DNA of 64,000 nt from DAIDKA01 sp036267975 (GTDB lineage: Bacteria > Pseudomonadota > Gammaproteobacteria > Steroidobacterales > Steroidobacteraceae), in assembly GCA_036267975.1 (NCBI GenBank), contig DATAVA010000012.1, positions 62,001 through 126,000 of the forward strand, given 5' to 3'. A program made the translations under genes and the position numbers. Each line of letters begins with the position of its first letter. Position 1 is the stretch's first letter. Below are positions 35,246-44,009 of this stretch, in pieces. The notes below the pieces were generated by a model, which was not told the DNA's origin, did no database searches, and saw only the letters and a program-made list of their open reading frames with translations.

Positions 35246-36388
35246 CTACTCAAGACTGCTGGCGCGGCGCAGCGCCTGTTTGCCGAAGCGCTGTCGCACC
35301 GCATCGAGTGCCGCATCGACCCCGCCGCGCGGCGCGCCGAACAGATCCAGTTGCGTGGCCGGCGTGAGCTGCCGCAGTGCGACCCCCAGCAGCCGCAGAC
35401 GCGCGCCGGGGTGTTCGTCCAGCCACCGATCCAGCAGCTGGGTGGCCACGGTGGCGATCATGTGGCGGTCCTGGGTGGCCGGCTGCACGGCGCGCTGCCG
35501 GCTGAAAGTCGTGAAATCATGCTCACGGATCTTGATGGCGATGCAACCGGCGGCCAGGTCCCGGTCACGCGTTCGACTACACGCAAGGTCCGCCAGTTCC
35601 GCCACGGCCTGGCGCAGTTTGCGAGGGTCGCCGATGTCGGTATCAAAGGTGTCCTCCGCGCTGATCGACAGCTCCTGCCGTTCGACCATGACGGGGCGGT
35701 CATCCAGCCCCGCAGCACGGTCGCGCAGCTGCGGTGAATGCCGCCCGAATATCGGCCACAGCTGCGCATCGGATGCGACGCGCAGCTCGCCGAGGGTGCG
35801 GATGCCGGCGGCTTCCAGTCGCATTCCGGTCTTGCCACCCAGGCCGGGCAGGCGCCGCACCGGCAATGGGTCCAAGGTCGCGCGCAGCGTCTGCGGCGTG
35901 ACCAGCGTCAGGCCATCGGGCTTGTTCAGGTCCGAGGCGATCTTGGCGACGAGCTTGTTGGTGGCGGCGCCGACCGAGGCCGACAGCCCGGTGCGTGCGC
36001 GGATGCGCCGCTTGATTTCAGCGGCGATATGCGCGACCGGCTCGCGACAGGCGCTGACATCGAGAAAGGCCTCGTCCAGGGACAGGCCCTGCACCAGGGG
36101 CGTGAATTCATTGAAGATCGCAAACACGACTCGCGATACTTCCTGGTAGCGGGCCATGCGCGGGCGCACGCACACTGCCTGCGGGCAGCGCTCCAGCGCC
36201 TGGCGCATCGGCATGGCCGAGCGCACGCCGAATTTGCGCACTTCGTAGTTCGCGGCGGCGACGACTCCGCGCGGGCCGTTGCCACCCACGATGACGGGCA
36301 GGCCGGCGAGGCGCGGATCATCATGCTGTTCCACGGACGCGTAAAACGCGTCCATGTCCACATGCAGAACGACCCGCGGGACGCTCAC
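35246..36388 (-). CDS. dinB: DNA polymerase IV (DinB)
   Basis: The 380-residue Y-family polymerase shows DMDAFYASVEQ (metal-binding aspartates), SLDEAFLDV (catalytic D-E pair), the little-finger domain and a beta-clamp binding motif QLDLF at residues 346-350, about 30 residues before the end. It performs translesion synthesis. It is cotranscribed in direction with exeA (9 bp away) and the DUF4399 gene. I see no convincing LexA box upstream in this window, though I have not been able to score it properly. Confidence 0.95.
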   Translation of the reverse strand: MSVPRVVLHVDMDAFYASVEQHDDPRLAGLPVIVGGNGPRGVVAAANYEVRKFGVRSAMPMRQALERCPQAVCVRPRMARYQEVSRVVFAIFNEFTPLVQGLSLDEAFLDVSACREPVAHIAAEIKRRIRARTGLSASVGAATNKLVAKIASDLNKPDGLTLVTPQTLRATLDPLPVRRLPGLGGKTGMRLEAAGIRTLGELRVASDAQLWPIFGRHSPQLRDRAAGLDDRPVMVERQELSISAEDTFDTDIGDPRKLRQAVAELADLACSRTRDRDLAAGCIAIKIREHDFTTFSRQRAVQPATQDRHMIATVATQLLDRWLDEHPGARLRLLGVALRQLTPATQLDLFGAPRGGVDAALDAVRQRFGKQALRRASSLE

Positions 36389-36396
36389 GCGGCAGC

Positions 36397-36831
36397 CTAT
36401 TCGACCGTGATGGTGATCTTCTTCGACACCAGCGCCGGATCGTGCGGGATATGGGTCGCATCGCCCATTATCAGCTGCAGCGTGTGCTTGCCGGGAGGCA
36501 GCTTGCTCGCATCCAGGGTCACTTCGGTCTGGGCCTTGCCGTAGTGCAGCAGATGATCGGTGGCGGGCAGCGGCACGCTCAGGTCAGAGGGCACATCCTG
36601 GTCGATCAGCAGGTGGAAGTGACCGGAGTTCGGGGACTTGTCGCCCGCGGGCGCAACGGTCACGCCCTTGTGACCGAATTTGATGGTGACCGGGCTTGTG
36701 ACCTTGGCGCCCGCCTTCGGGCTGATGATGTAGATCCTGGCATGGGCGGGCCAGTAGTGGTCAGCATCGGCCGCGAGGGCGGCACCGGCGGAAAAGGCCA
36801 GCAGTAAGGTGGCGAGGGCGAGCGTACGCAT
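36397..36831 (-). CDS. DUF4399-domain exported protein
   Basis: The 144-residue product has a signal peptide (AGAALA, cleavage near residue 20) followed by one DUF4399 domain with IYIISPKAGAKVTSPVTIKFG, SGHFHLLID and the C-terminal PPGKHTLQLIMGDATHIPHDP. Several histidines in these motifs could bind a metal, and the domain has a cupredoxin-like beta fold by appearance. Function unknown. It lies 8 bp upstream of dinB. Confidence 0.85.
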   Translation of the reverse strand: MRTLALATLLLAFSAGAALAADADHYWPAHARIYIISPKAGAKVTSPVTIKFGHKGVTVAPAGDKSPNSGHFHLLIDQDVPSDLSVPLPATDHLLHYGKAQTEVTLDASKLPPGKHTLQLIMGDATHIPHDPALVSKKITITVE

Positions 36832-36889
36832 GAGGAGCTCCCGGGTTGAAGGGCGACCAGCTTAGACAGGTCAGTCGACGGAGACAAAC

Positions 36890-39325
36890 CTAAGGCCTTT
36901 GGCCCAGCTCATGCGGCGCGAAATCATCCACGCGCACGATCTGCATGACCTTGCGGTCGAACTCGGCAAGGCTCGCGCCTTCGGCCTGCGTCAGGATGCC
37001 GGCGGCGACTGCCTGGGAGATGCGCCCGGGCAGATCCAGCGCCGTCACCCGCCCGGATTTTACGCCCTCGTCACGCAAACGTTTCTCGAGCAGCTCGGCG
37101 CCCTCGGCCAGCAGCAGCACTTCCTGCAGCAAGCCGAGCGGGCTGCGCTCGTTCAGGGTGGTGTAGGCATGGGTGCCCAGGCGCAGGCGCGTCGGCGTGG
37201 GTGCGGTGACGAGGTCGGCGACCTGGCGCGAGAGCCGGTCGGAGGGGGCGAAATAGGTCAGGCCGCGCGGAAAGATGAGCACGCGCATCAGCCCTGCCAG
37301 GAACCGGTTCGGAAAATTGCGCAGGAAGCTGTGCAGCTGCTCCTGCGCGAAGTACAGCAGATTGCGGCATGCCCATTCCACCACCGGCAGGTCGGCCTCG
37401 GGCTGGCCTTCGTTGTCGTAGTGCTTGAGTACCATCGACGCCAGGTACATGGCGGAGAGCACATCGCCGAGCCGCGCACTCAAGGACTCCTTCTTCTTCA
37501 GGTACCCGCCGAGGGTCAGCATGGCCACATCGACCGCGAAGGCAAAGGAGGCGCTGAAGCGTTCGATGTGCTGGTAGTAGCGGCGCGTCGGGCCGTGATC
37601 GGGCACACCGCGCAGGCGCGCGAAGGTCAGTGCCATCACCAGCGAACGCACTGAATTGGAAATCGTGAATCCCATGTGACCGAACAGCGCGGCATCGAAC
37701 TGCGCGACGCCGGCACGCCGGTCGGGATTGCGCGCGGCCTCCATCTCCTTGAGCACGAAGGGATGACAGCGGATCGCGCCCTGGCCGAAGATGATGAGAT
37801 TGCGCGTGAGAATGTTGGCGCCTTCCACGGTGATCGCGATCGGTACCGTCTGGTAACCGCGGCCGAGGTAGTTATTGGGCCCGAGGCAGATGCCCTTGCC
37901 GCCGTGCACGTCCATGGCATCGTTGGCGACGATGCGGCTCATTTCAGTGACGTGGTACTTGAGCATCGCTGACGGCACCGAGGGTTTCTCGCCCCCGTCG
38001 ATGGCGCCGGCGGTGACGCTGCGCGCGGCGTCCATGGTGTAGGTGAGGCCCGTCATGCGCGCGATCACGGCCTCGATGCCCTCGAAGCGCGCAATCGGCA
38101 GATTGAACTGGCGGCGCACGCGCGCGTAGGCACCGGTGGCCCACAAGGCAGCCTTGGCGCTGCCCGTGGCATTCGACGGCAATGAAATGCAGCGTCCGAC
38201 CGAGAGCTGTTCGACCAGCATGCGCCAGCCCTGACCCGCCATCGCCGGGCCGCCCACGAGGCTGTCGAGCGGCACGAACACATCGACTCCCTGGATCGGG
38301 CCATTCTGGAAGGGAATGTTCAAGGGAAAATGCCGGCGTCCGATGGTCACACCCGGGGTATCGCGCGGAATCAATGCGACGGTGATGCCCAGATCCGTGC
38401 GCTCGCCGAGCAGCCGCTCCGGATCGAACATCCTGAAGGCCAGTCCAATGACCGTGGCCACGGGCGCGAGCGTGATATAGCGCTTGGAGAAATTGAGCCT
38501 CAGCCCCAGCACTTCCTGCCCCTGCCAGCTGCCGCGGCACACCACGCCGGTGTCGGGGAGCGAGGCGGCATCGGATCCGGCGCGCGGCCCGGTGAGGGCG
38601 AAGCAGGGGATCTCATCGCCGCAGGCGAGGCGCGGCAGGTAGTAATCCTTCTGCTCCTGCGTGCCGTAGTGATTGAGCAGTTCGGCCGGTCCGAGCGAGT
38701 TCGGCACGGCGACGATGGAGGAGCAGGTGGTGCTGCGGCTGGCGATTTTCGCGAGCACGCAGGAATGCGCGTAGGCCGAGAATTCCAGGCCGCCGTACTG
38801 GCGCGGAATGATCATGGCGAAGAAGCCCTTCGCGGTCAGGAACGACCACACCTCCGGGGGCAGGTCGGCGCGCCGGTGGGTGATGTCCCAGTCATCGAGC
38901 ATCCCGCACAGCGCTTCGCAGGGCCCGTCGAGGAAGGCCTGCTCGGTCGCGGACAGTTGCGGCGCGCTGGCGCTGAGTAGCTTGTCCCAGCGCGGTGCGC
39001 CGGTGAACAGCTCCCCGTCCCACCACACGGTCCCGGCATCGAGCGCCTCTTTCTCGGTCTGCGACATCGAGGGCAGCATGCGGCGATAGGAGGCGAGGAA
39101 CGGCGCGCTGATCAGGACCCGCCGCAGTGGCTTGAGGTTCAGCAGCCACAGCAGTGCCGTGAACGCCCACAGCAGCGCCTTCCAGGTCGGGGCGGGCGGC
39201 GCGAGGTAGCAGTACAGCGCGACGAGCAGGCTGAGCGTGCAACAGAAACTGAGCAGTCCGAGCCGCCGATAGGTGAGGAAGATGACGGCCGCGAGTAACA
39301 GCACCGTGATGATCGCGCCGTACAT
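36890..39325 (-). CDS. fadE: Acyl-CoA dehydrogenase FadE
   Basis: The 811-residue enzyme is the long bacterial FadE form. It has two to three N-terminal helices (about residues 3-60), a central acyl-CoA dehydrogenase fold with FALTGPRAGSDAASLPD and YNYLGRGYQ-like stretches, and a C-terminal extension of about 250 residues. FadE performs the first oxidation of fatty-acid beta-oxidation with FAD and passes electrons to ETF. It is 33 bp downstream of mdh and 58 bp upstream of the DUF4399 gene. No other fad genes are present here. Confidence 0.95.
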   Translation of the reverse strand: MYGAIITVLLLAAVIFLTYRRLGLLSFCCTLSLLVALYCYLAPPAPTWKALLWAFTALLWLLNLKPLRRVLISAPFLASYRRMLPSMSQTEKEALDAGTVWWDGELFTGAPRWDKLLSASAPQLSATEQAFLDGPCEALCGMLDDWDITHRRADLPPEVWSFLTAKGFFAMIIPRQYGGLEFSAYAHSCVLAKIASRSTTCSSIVAVPNSLGPAELLNHYGTQEQKDYYLPRLACGDEIPCFALTGPRAGSDAASLPDTGVVCRGSWQGQEVLGLRLNFSKRYITLAPVATVIGLAFRMFDPERLLGERTDLGITVALIPRDTPGVTIGRRHFPLNIPFQNGPIQGVDVFVPLDSLVGGPAMAGQGWRMLVEQLSVGRCISLPSNATGSAKAALWATGAYARVRRQFNLPIARFEGIEAVIARMTGLTYTMDAARSVTAGAIDGGEKPSVPSAMLKYHVTEMSRIVANDAMDVHGGKGICLGPNNYLGRGYQTVPIAITVEGANILTRNLIIFGQGAIRCHPFVLKEMEAARNPDRRAGVAQFDAALFGHMGFTISNSVRSLVMALTFARLRGVPDHGPTRRYYQHIERFSASFAFAVDVAMLTLGGYLKKKESLSARLGDVLSAMYLASMVLKHYDNEGQPEADLPVVEWACRNLLYFAQEQLHSFLRNFPNRFLAGLMRVLIFPRGLTYFAPSDRLSRQVADLVTAPTPTRLRLGTHAYTTLNERSPLGLLQEVLLLAEGAELLEKRLRDEGVKSGRVTALDLPGRISQAVAAGILTQAEGASLAEFDRKVMQIVRVDDFAPHELGQRP

Positions 39326-39358
39326 GACACCCCTCCCGTTGCGCAGTTTTCGATGCGA

Positions 39359-40339
39359 TCAGCCCAGCAGGTCTTTGACGCCCTCGCGCTCTTCCTTCAG
39401 CTCGTTCTCGGTGGCCGTCATGCGTTTGCGGCTGCCCTCGTCAATCGCGAGTCCCTGGACGATCTGATAGTCGCCGTTCTTGCAGGTCACGGGGTGGGAA
39501 TAAATGAGGCCCGCGGGAATTCCATAGCTGCCATCGGACGGCACGCCCATGCTCACCCAGTCCCCCTCATCGGTGCCCAGCGCCCAGGTGCGGATGTGAT
39601 CGAGGGCGGCGGAGGCGGCGGAGGCGGCCGAGGAGGAGCCGCGCGCCTTGATGACTGCGGCACCGCGCTGCTGGACCACCGGGATGAAGGTGTCGTCGAG
39701 CCATTTGCGGTCCACGAGGCTCGTTGCGGGCTTGCCATCGATGGTCGCGTGGCTCACGTCGGGATACTGCGTGGCGGAGTGGTTGCCCCAGATGATCATG
39801 CGGCGGATCTGGCTGATATGCGTGCCGGTCTTCTGGCCCAGCTGCGCCAGCGCGCGGTTATGATCCAGGCGCGTCATGGCCGTGAAGTTGCGCTGATTCA
39901 GGTCCTGGGCATTGGCACGGGCAATCAGCGCATTGGTATTGGCAGGATTGCCGACGACGAGCACCCTGACATTGCGGTCGGCGACGGCATTGAGGGCCTT
40001 GCCCTGCGCCGAGAAAATCTGCGCGTTGGCCAACAGCAGGTCCTTGCGTTCCATGCCGGGACCGCGCGGCCGGGCGCCCACCAGCATGGCGGCCTGGCAA
40101 TCCTTGAAGGCGACCTGCGCATCATCCGTGGCCACCACCTTGTTCAGCGTCGGAAAGGCGCAATCGTCCAGCTCCATCACCACGCCCTGCAGGCCGGCCA
40201 GCGCCTGGGGAATCTCCAGCAGGGCGAGATTGACGGGCCGGTCCGGGCCGAACATCTGGCCCGAGGCGACCCTGAAGGCCAGGGCATAGCCAATCTGGCC
40301 GGCGGCCCCGGTAATGGCGACATTCACAGCTTGCTTCAT
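39359..40339 (-). CDS. mdh: Malate dehydrogenase
   Basis: The 326-residue enzyme has the NAD-binding GAAGQIGYALAF, the substrate loop VGARPRGPGMERKDLL, GNPANTNALI, LDHNRALAQL and the catalytic histidine in IWGNHSATQYPD. It interconverts malate and oxaloacetate in the TCA cycle. It belongs to the lactate/malate group close to cytosolic MDH. It contains a short GGCGGCGGA-type repeat that simply encodes the conserved SSAASAASAA stretch. The start is preceded by about 150 bp shared with the divergent small gene. Confidence 0.96.
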   Translation of the reverse strand: MKQAVNVAITGAAGQIGYALAFRVASGQMFGPDRPVNLALLEIPQALAGLQGVVMELDDCAFPTLNKVVATDDAQVAFKDCQAAMLVGARPRGPGMERKDLLLANAQIFSAQGKALNAVADRNVRVLVVGNPANTNALIARANAQDLNQRNFTAMTRLDHNRALAQLGQKTGTHISQIRRMIIWGNHSATQYPDVSHATIDGKPATSLVDRKWLDDTFIPVVQQRGAAVIKARGSSSAASAASAALDHIRTWALGTDEGDWVSMGVPSDGSYGIPAGLIYSHPVTCKNGDYQIVQGLAIDEGSRKRMTATENELKEEREGVKDLLG

Positions 40340-40405
40340 GACGAACTCCGCGGAAGGTGACCGGCGATTCTACCGGATCCGTGATGTAGGTCCTGGTGAT
40401 GGGGC

Positions 40406-40441
40406 TTGACACACGTCTAGTGTTGTAGTTATATATAACAC
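40406..40441 (+). promoter_or_regulatory. Promoter with palindrome before the second GntR/ABC module
   Basis: TTGACA at 40406-40411 is followed after 18 bases by TATATA (40430-40435). A perfect palindrome GTTATATATAAC covers 40428-40439, and a looser pair GTGTT (40420-40424) and AACAC (40437-40441) frames it. The operator would again cover the -10 box, as in the first GntR module, where GTGT and ACAC ends are also seen. Regulator binding is inferred. Confidence 0.6.
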
Positions 40442-40493
40442 CATGACGAATAGGGAAGGCGCGGCCTCCCCGGCGTGAGATAGGAGAGCTGAG

Positions 40494-40676
40494 ATGAGCA
40501 CGAACACGGTAAATATGAAGGTCCTGGTCTGCGCGTTGATCGCGATGGCCCCGAATGCCTTGCTGCTGCACGAATTCAACGTGTCGACGAGGCAGGCGGT
40601 CACGACGGGTCAGACTTCGCCGACTTCCGAGCCCAGCGTGGACTCGTCAACAGTTGCAGCTGTTCTGGTAGATTAG
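40494..40676 (+). CDS. Small exported or membrane peptide (60 residues)
   Basis: This 60-residue frame starts with GGAG eight bases upstream of the ATG. It has a hydrophobic segment (MKVLVCALIAMAPNALLL, residues 8-25) then a Ser/Thr-rich polar tail. It is the first frame after the strong promoter at 40406-40435 and 38 bp before the GntR gene. I know no family. It could be a signal or immunity-like peptide sensed or exported by the ABC module, or a simple leader peptide. The overlapping opposite-strand frame is less convincing. Confidence 0.5.
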   Translation: MSTNTVNMKVLVCALIAMAPNALLLHEFNVSTRQAVTTGQTSPTSEPSVDSSTVAAVLVD

Positions 40677-40714
40677 AACTCTACTAGCCCGATACGGGGC
40701 GTCGCGGAGCATTC

Positions 40715-41125
40715 ATGGACCCGCAGTGGGAAGATAGCGTGCCGATCTACCGGCAGCTGCGGGACCGGGTGGTCGCGATGATTCTGGACGGGATCCTGAA
40801 GGAAGGCGACGCTCTGCCCTCGGTCCGCAGCGTCGCCGCGGAATTCCGCTTGAACCCACTGACCGTCCTCAAAGGTTACCAGCAGCTCGTCGACGAGCAC
40901 CTGGTTGAAAAGCGCCGTGGCCGCGGCATGTTCGTCAGCACAGGCGCCGGCGCCGCGCTGCTGAAGGACGAGCGCCACCGCTTCATCGAGGATGAGTGGC
41001 CCAAGGTTTATGCCACCATCAGCCGCCTCGGTCTTTCGGTTTCCGAACTGCTGAGCGGCATCCGAGCCGGACCGAAGCCTCCCCCCGACACGCCACCGGA
41101 CACAGATAATGACGGCAGTAATTGA
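40715..41125 (+). CDS. GntR-family (YtrA type) transcriptional regulator, second copy
   Basis: The 136-residue regulator has an N-terminal winged helix (PIYRQLRDRVVAMI, SVRSVAAEFRLNPLTVLKGY) and a short C-terminal helix without a ligand-binding domain, again the YtrA arrangement. The C-terminus ends in a proline/aspartate-rich tail. It overlaps the ABC ATPase gene by 17 bp. It probably represses the transcript that begins near 40440. It is only distantly similar to the first GntR protein of the window. Confidence 0.9.
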   Translation: MDPQWEDSVPIYRQLRDRVVAMILDGILKEGDALPSVRSVAAEFRLNPLTVLKGYQQLVDEHLVEKRRGRGMFVSTGAGAALLKDERHRFIEDEWPKVYATISRLGLSVSELLSGIRAGPKPPPDTPPDTDNDGSN

Positions 41126-41960
41126 GGCGCGGGGGCTGCGCAAGGCCTACGGGTCCAATCGCGCACTCGATGATGTGACCTTCAGTGTGGCGCCGGGGCG
41201 CATCGTGGGCATGATCGGGGCGAATGGCGCGGGCAAGACCACGGCCCTGAAGGCGATCCTCGGATTGACCAGCTTCGAGGGCGACCTGACGGTGCTCGGG
41301 CGCAACCCGCGCACGCAGCGCGATGACCTGATGCGCGATGTGTGTTTCATCGCAGACGTGGCGGTTCTGTCACGCTGGCTGAAGGTAAGCCAGGCCCTGG
41401 ATTACGTGGCCGGCGTACATCCGCGCTTCAACCGCGAGCGCGCCCAGGAATTCCTGCGCAAGACCGATCTTAAAATGAACAGCCGGGTACGCGAGCTCTC
41501 GCGCGGCATGGTGACCCAGTTGCATCTGGCGCTGATCCTCGCCATCGATGCGCGGCTGCTGGTGCTCGATGAGCCGACGCTGGGTCTTGACCTGCTCTAT
41601 CGCCGACAGTTCTACGACACCTTGCTGAATGACTATTTCGACAAGGAACGCACCATCCTGCTGACCACGCACCAGGTCGAGGAGATCGAACACCTGCTCA
41701 CCGATGTACTGTTCCTCAGTCACGGCAAGGTGGCACTGTCGGCCCCGGTGGAGACCCTGGCCGAACAGTATGTGCAGCTGACCGTAGGCCCCGACCAGGT
41801 TGCGCGCGCGCGGCAGTTCAAGCCGTTCTACGAACGGGAAATCTTCGGGCGCGTGGCCATGTTCTTCGAGGGCCAGGCGCCCGCCACGCTGGCGCCGTTC
41901 GGCGATGTGCGCACCCCCTCCATCGCCGACCTGTTCGTGGCAAAGATGCAGGCCGCATGA
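41109..41960 (+). CDS. ABC transporter ATP-binding protein, second GntR module
   Basis: The 283-residue protein has Walker A GANGAGKTT (residues about 39-47), a signature altered to LSRGM, Walker B LLVLDEPTLGLD and the switch histidine in LTTHQVEE. The C-terminal 80 residues are the usual extension. It overlaps the regulator by 17 bp and the permease by 4 bp. Function as exporter ATPase is clear; substrate unknown. Confidence 0.93.
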   Translation: MTAVIEARGLRKAYGSNRALDDVTFSVAPGRIVGMIGANGAGKTTALKAILGLTSFEGDLTVLGRNPRTQRDDLMRDVCFIADVAVLSRWLKVSQALDYVAGVHPRFNRERAQEFLRKTDLKMNSRVRELSRGMVTQLHLALILAIDARLLVLDEPTLGLDLLYRRQFYDTLLNDYFDKERTILLTTHQVEEIEHLLTDVLFLSHGKVALSAPVETLAEQYVQLTVGPDQVARARQFKPFYEREIFGRVAMFFEGQAPATLAPFGDVRTPSIADLFVAKMQAA

Positions 41961-42871
41961 ACACACCAGAACCCACCATCGATGCAGTGGTCGCGGGGCA
42001 CCCGCCGGTACTGCGTACCCTGATCCGGCGCGAGTTCTGGGAGCATCGCGCGCTGTGGATGGCCCCGCTCGCCGTGGCGGCGCTGCTGCTGATCGGCGCG
42101 GTCATCGGCAAGGTCAACTTCGATTCGAGCCTGGCCGCGCTACCTGAACAGCGCCGCGCACTGTTCGGTGTCTTCATGGCATACGCGGCGGTGCCGCAGT
42201 TCATCACCCTGGGCGTCGTCATGGTGATGTATGCCGGTGACTGCCTGTACACCGAGCGCAAGGACCGCAGCATCCTGTTCTGGAAGTCGATGCCGGTGTC
42301 CAACACGTTGACGGTCATGTCGAAACTGCTGGTGGTGATGCTGATCGTGCCGCTGGTGGTCTACCTGGTCTCGGCCCTGACGACGCTGCTGATGTCGGGG
42401 ATCTACCTGGTGCGCGCCTGGCAGGACCATGCCGGCCCCGGGGTGTTCTGGGACGCGGGCACCTGGCTGCGGATCCAGTGGGTCACGCTGGTCGCGGTCT
42501 TGGCCGGCGTGCTGTGGTATGCGCCCATCACGGCCTTCCTGCTGCTGGTTTCCGCCTGGGCGCGGCGCAGCGTGCTGCTGTGGGTCCTGTTGCCGCCCGT
42601 GATCCTCGTTATGATGGAGCGCGTCGCGCTGGGCACGAGCCACGTGTGGGACATCCTGTGGTACCGCCTGGGCGGTGTGTTCACCCATTCGGGAGTGACC
42701 TACCCGGGATTTGGCAGTGCAGCGGGCCAGCATCCGACGCTGAACCTGCTGTTCGTGAACGTGGATCCGATGCCGGTGTTCAGCAACGTCGATTTGTGGC
42801 TGGGAGTGTGCGTGGCCGCATTGTTGATTGTGGCCACCATCCGCATCAGGCAGTATCGGGACGATACCTGA
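41957..42871 (+). CDS. ABC-2 type permease
   Basis: The 304-residue protein has about six hydrophobic helices (for example ALWMAPLAVAALLLIGAVI and LLVVMLIVPLVVYLVSAL) with the pattern DRSILFWKSMPVSNT after helix two, typical of this permease family. It lacks the large extracytoplasmic domain found in the first module. It partners the ATPase encoded just before. The next gene begins close by in the same direction. Confidence 0.88.
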   Translation: MNTPEPTIDAVVAGHPPVLRTLIRREFWEHRALWMAPLAVAALLLIGAVIGKVNFDSSLAALPEQRRALFGVFMAYAAVPQFITLGVVMVMYAGDCLYTERKDRSILFWKSMPVSNTLTVMSKLLVVMLIVPLVVYLVSALTTLLMSGIYLVRAWQDHAGPGVFWDAGTWLRIQWVTLVAVLAGVLWYAPITAFLLLVSAWARRSVLLWVLLPPVILVMMERVALGTSHVWDILWYRLGGVFTHSGVTYPGFGSAAGQHPTLNLLFVNVDPMPVFSNVDLWLGVCVAALLIVATIRIRQYRDDT

Positions 42872-42887
42872 TGATCCCGGCAGCCAC

Positions 42888-44009
42888 GTGTATCTGCAAA
42901 GCCGTCGCACCGCGCAGGGCGTCGAACTTCACCTGACCGGCTCCTGGCGCCTGCCGCAGCTGGACGCTTTTGCGCGCGAGCTCGCGGCGGTGGAGCTGGC
43001 GGGTGCCGCGCAGATTCTCATCGATACCACTGCGCTCACCGCGCTGGACCTCTCGGCGAGCGTGAAGCTGCGCGATTTCATGCGCCGCGCCGCAGCCGCC
43101 GGGGCGCGCGTGGAATTCGTCGGACCGCCACCGGATCAACTGCGCCTGATCGAGGCGGCCATGAGCGAGCCTGCGCCGCCGCCGCATCCGCAGGTGCCCG
43201 GGCCGCACTACATTGAAGAACCGGTCGAGGCCCTCGGGCGGCGCGTCGTCGGCGGCTGGGATGATCTGCGCAGCGGGCTTGCATTCGTCGGCCGGATCGC
43301 GGTGACGGCCTTGGGCGCGCTGCGCGCGCCGCGCCGGCTGCGACCGGTATCGATCGCGCGGCATGTCTACGACACCGGCATCACCGCCATTCCAATCGTC
43401 GCGCTGATCGCCTTCCTGATCAGCGTCATCGTCGCCTATATGAGTGCGCAGCAGCTGGCCCGTTTTGGTGCGGAGCTGTTTGTCGTCGACCTGGTCACGA
43501 TCGGAGTGTTGCGCGAGCTGGGCGTGCTGCTCACGGCCATCATCGTCGCGGGGCGTTCCGGCAGCGCCTTCGCGGCGGAGATCGGCTCGATGCATCTGAA
43601 TGAAGAGGTCGATGCGCTGCAGGCGATCGGCGTGGATACATTCGAGGCGCTGGTGCTGCCGCGCGTCATCGGACTGATCATCGCCGTGCCGCTGCTCACC
43701 ATCATCGCCGACGCCGTGGGCCTCACCGGCGGCGCATTGCTGTGCAAATACCTGCTGAACATCCCGCTGCCGCAATACCTGATCCGCATGAACGATGCCA
43801 TCGCGCCGACCACGTTCTGGTCGGGCCTGGTGAAGGCGCCCGTGTTCGGCATGCTCATCGCACTGGCGGGCACGTATCGCGGCATGCAGGTGCGCGGCTC
43901 CTCACGCGAGCTTGGCCGGCTGACCACCGTGGCCGTGGTACAGGCCATCTTCATCGTCCTGCTTGCCGATGCGCTGTTTGCCATGCTCTTCATGGCGCTG
44001 GATATCTGA
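42888..44009 (+). CDS. STAS-MlaE fusion permease of a lipid-transport ABC system
   Basis: The protein is 373 residues from GTG 42888. Residues about 5-95 form a STAS (MlaB-like) domain (ILIDTTALTALDLSASVKL) and residues about 130-373 the MlaE permease with ELGVLLTAIIVAGRSGSAFAAEIGSM, the family signature, and about six helices. The ATG at 42828 would overlap the previous gene by 44 bp and adds a non-family stretch, so I prefer the GTG. MlaB fused to MlaE is a known variation. It works with the following ATPase, MCE protein and lipoprotein to move phospholipids between membranes. Confidence 0.9.
   Translation: MYLQSRRTAQGVELHLTGSWRLPQLDAFARELAAVELAGAAQILIDTTALTALDLSASVKLRDFMRRAAAAGARVEFVGPPPDQLRLIEAAMSEPAPPPHPQVPGPHYIEEPVEALGRRVVGGWDDLRSGLAFVGRIAVTALGALRAPRRLRPVSIARHVYDTGITAIPIVALIAFLISVIVAYMSAQQLARFGAELFVVDLVTIGVLRELGVLLTAIIVAGRSGSAFAAEIGSMHLNEEVDALQAIGVDTFEALVLPRVIGLIIAVPLLTIIADAVGLTGGALLCKYLLNIPLPQYLIRMNDAIAPTTFWSGLVKAPVFGMLIALAGTYRGMQVRGSSRELGRLTTVAVVQAIFIVLLADALFAMLFMALDI

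Noticed and set aside
39600..39645. GGCGGA-type simple repeat
   Set aside because: It encodes the conserved Ser/Ala stretch of malate dehydrogenase and is part of the gene, not a separate repeat element.
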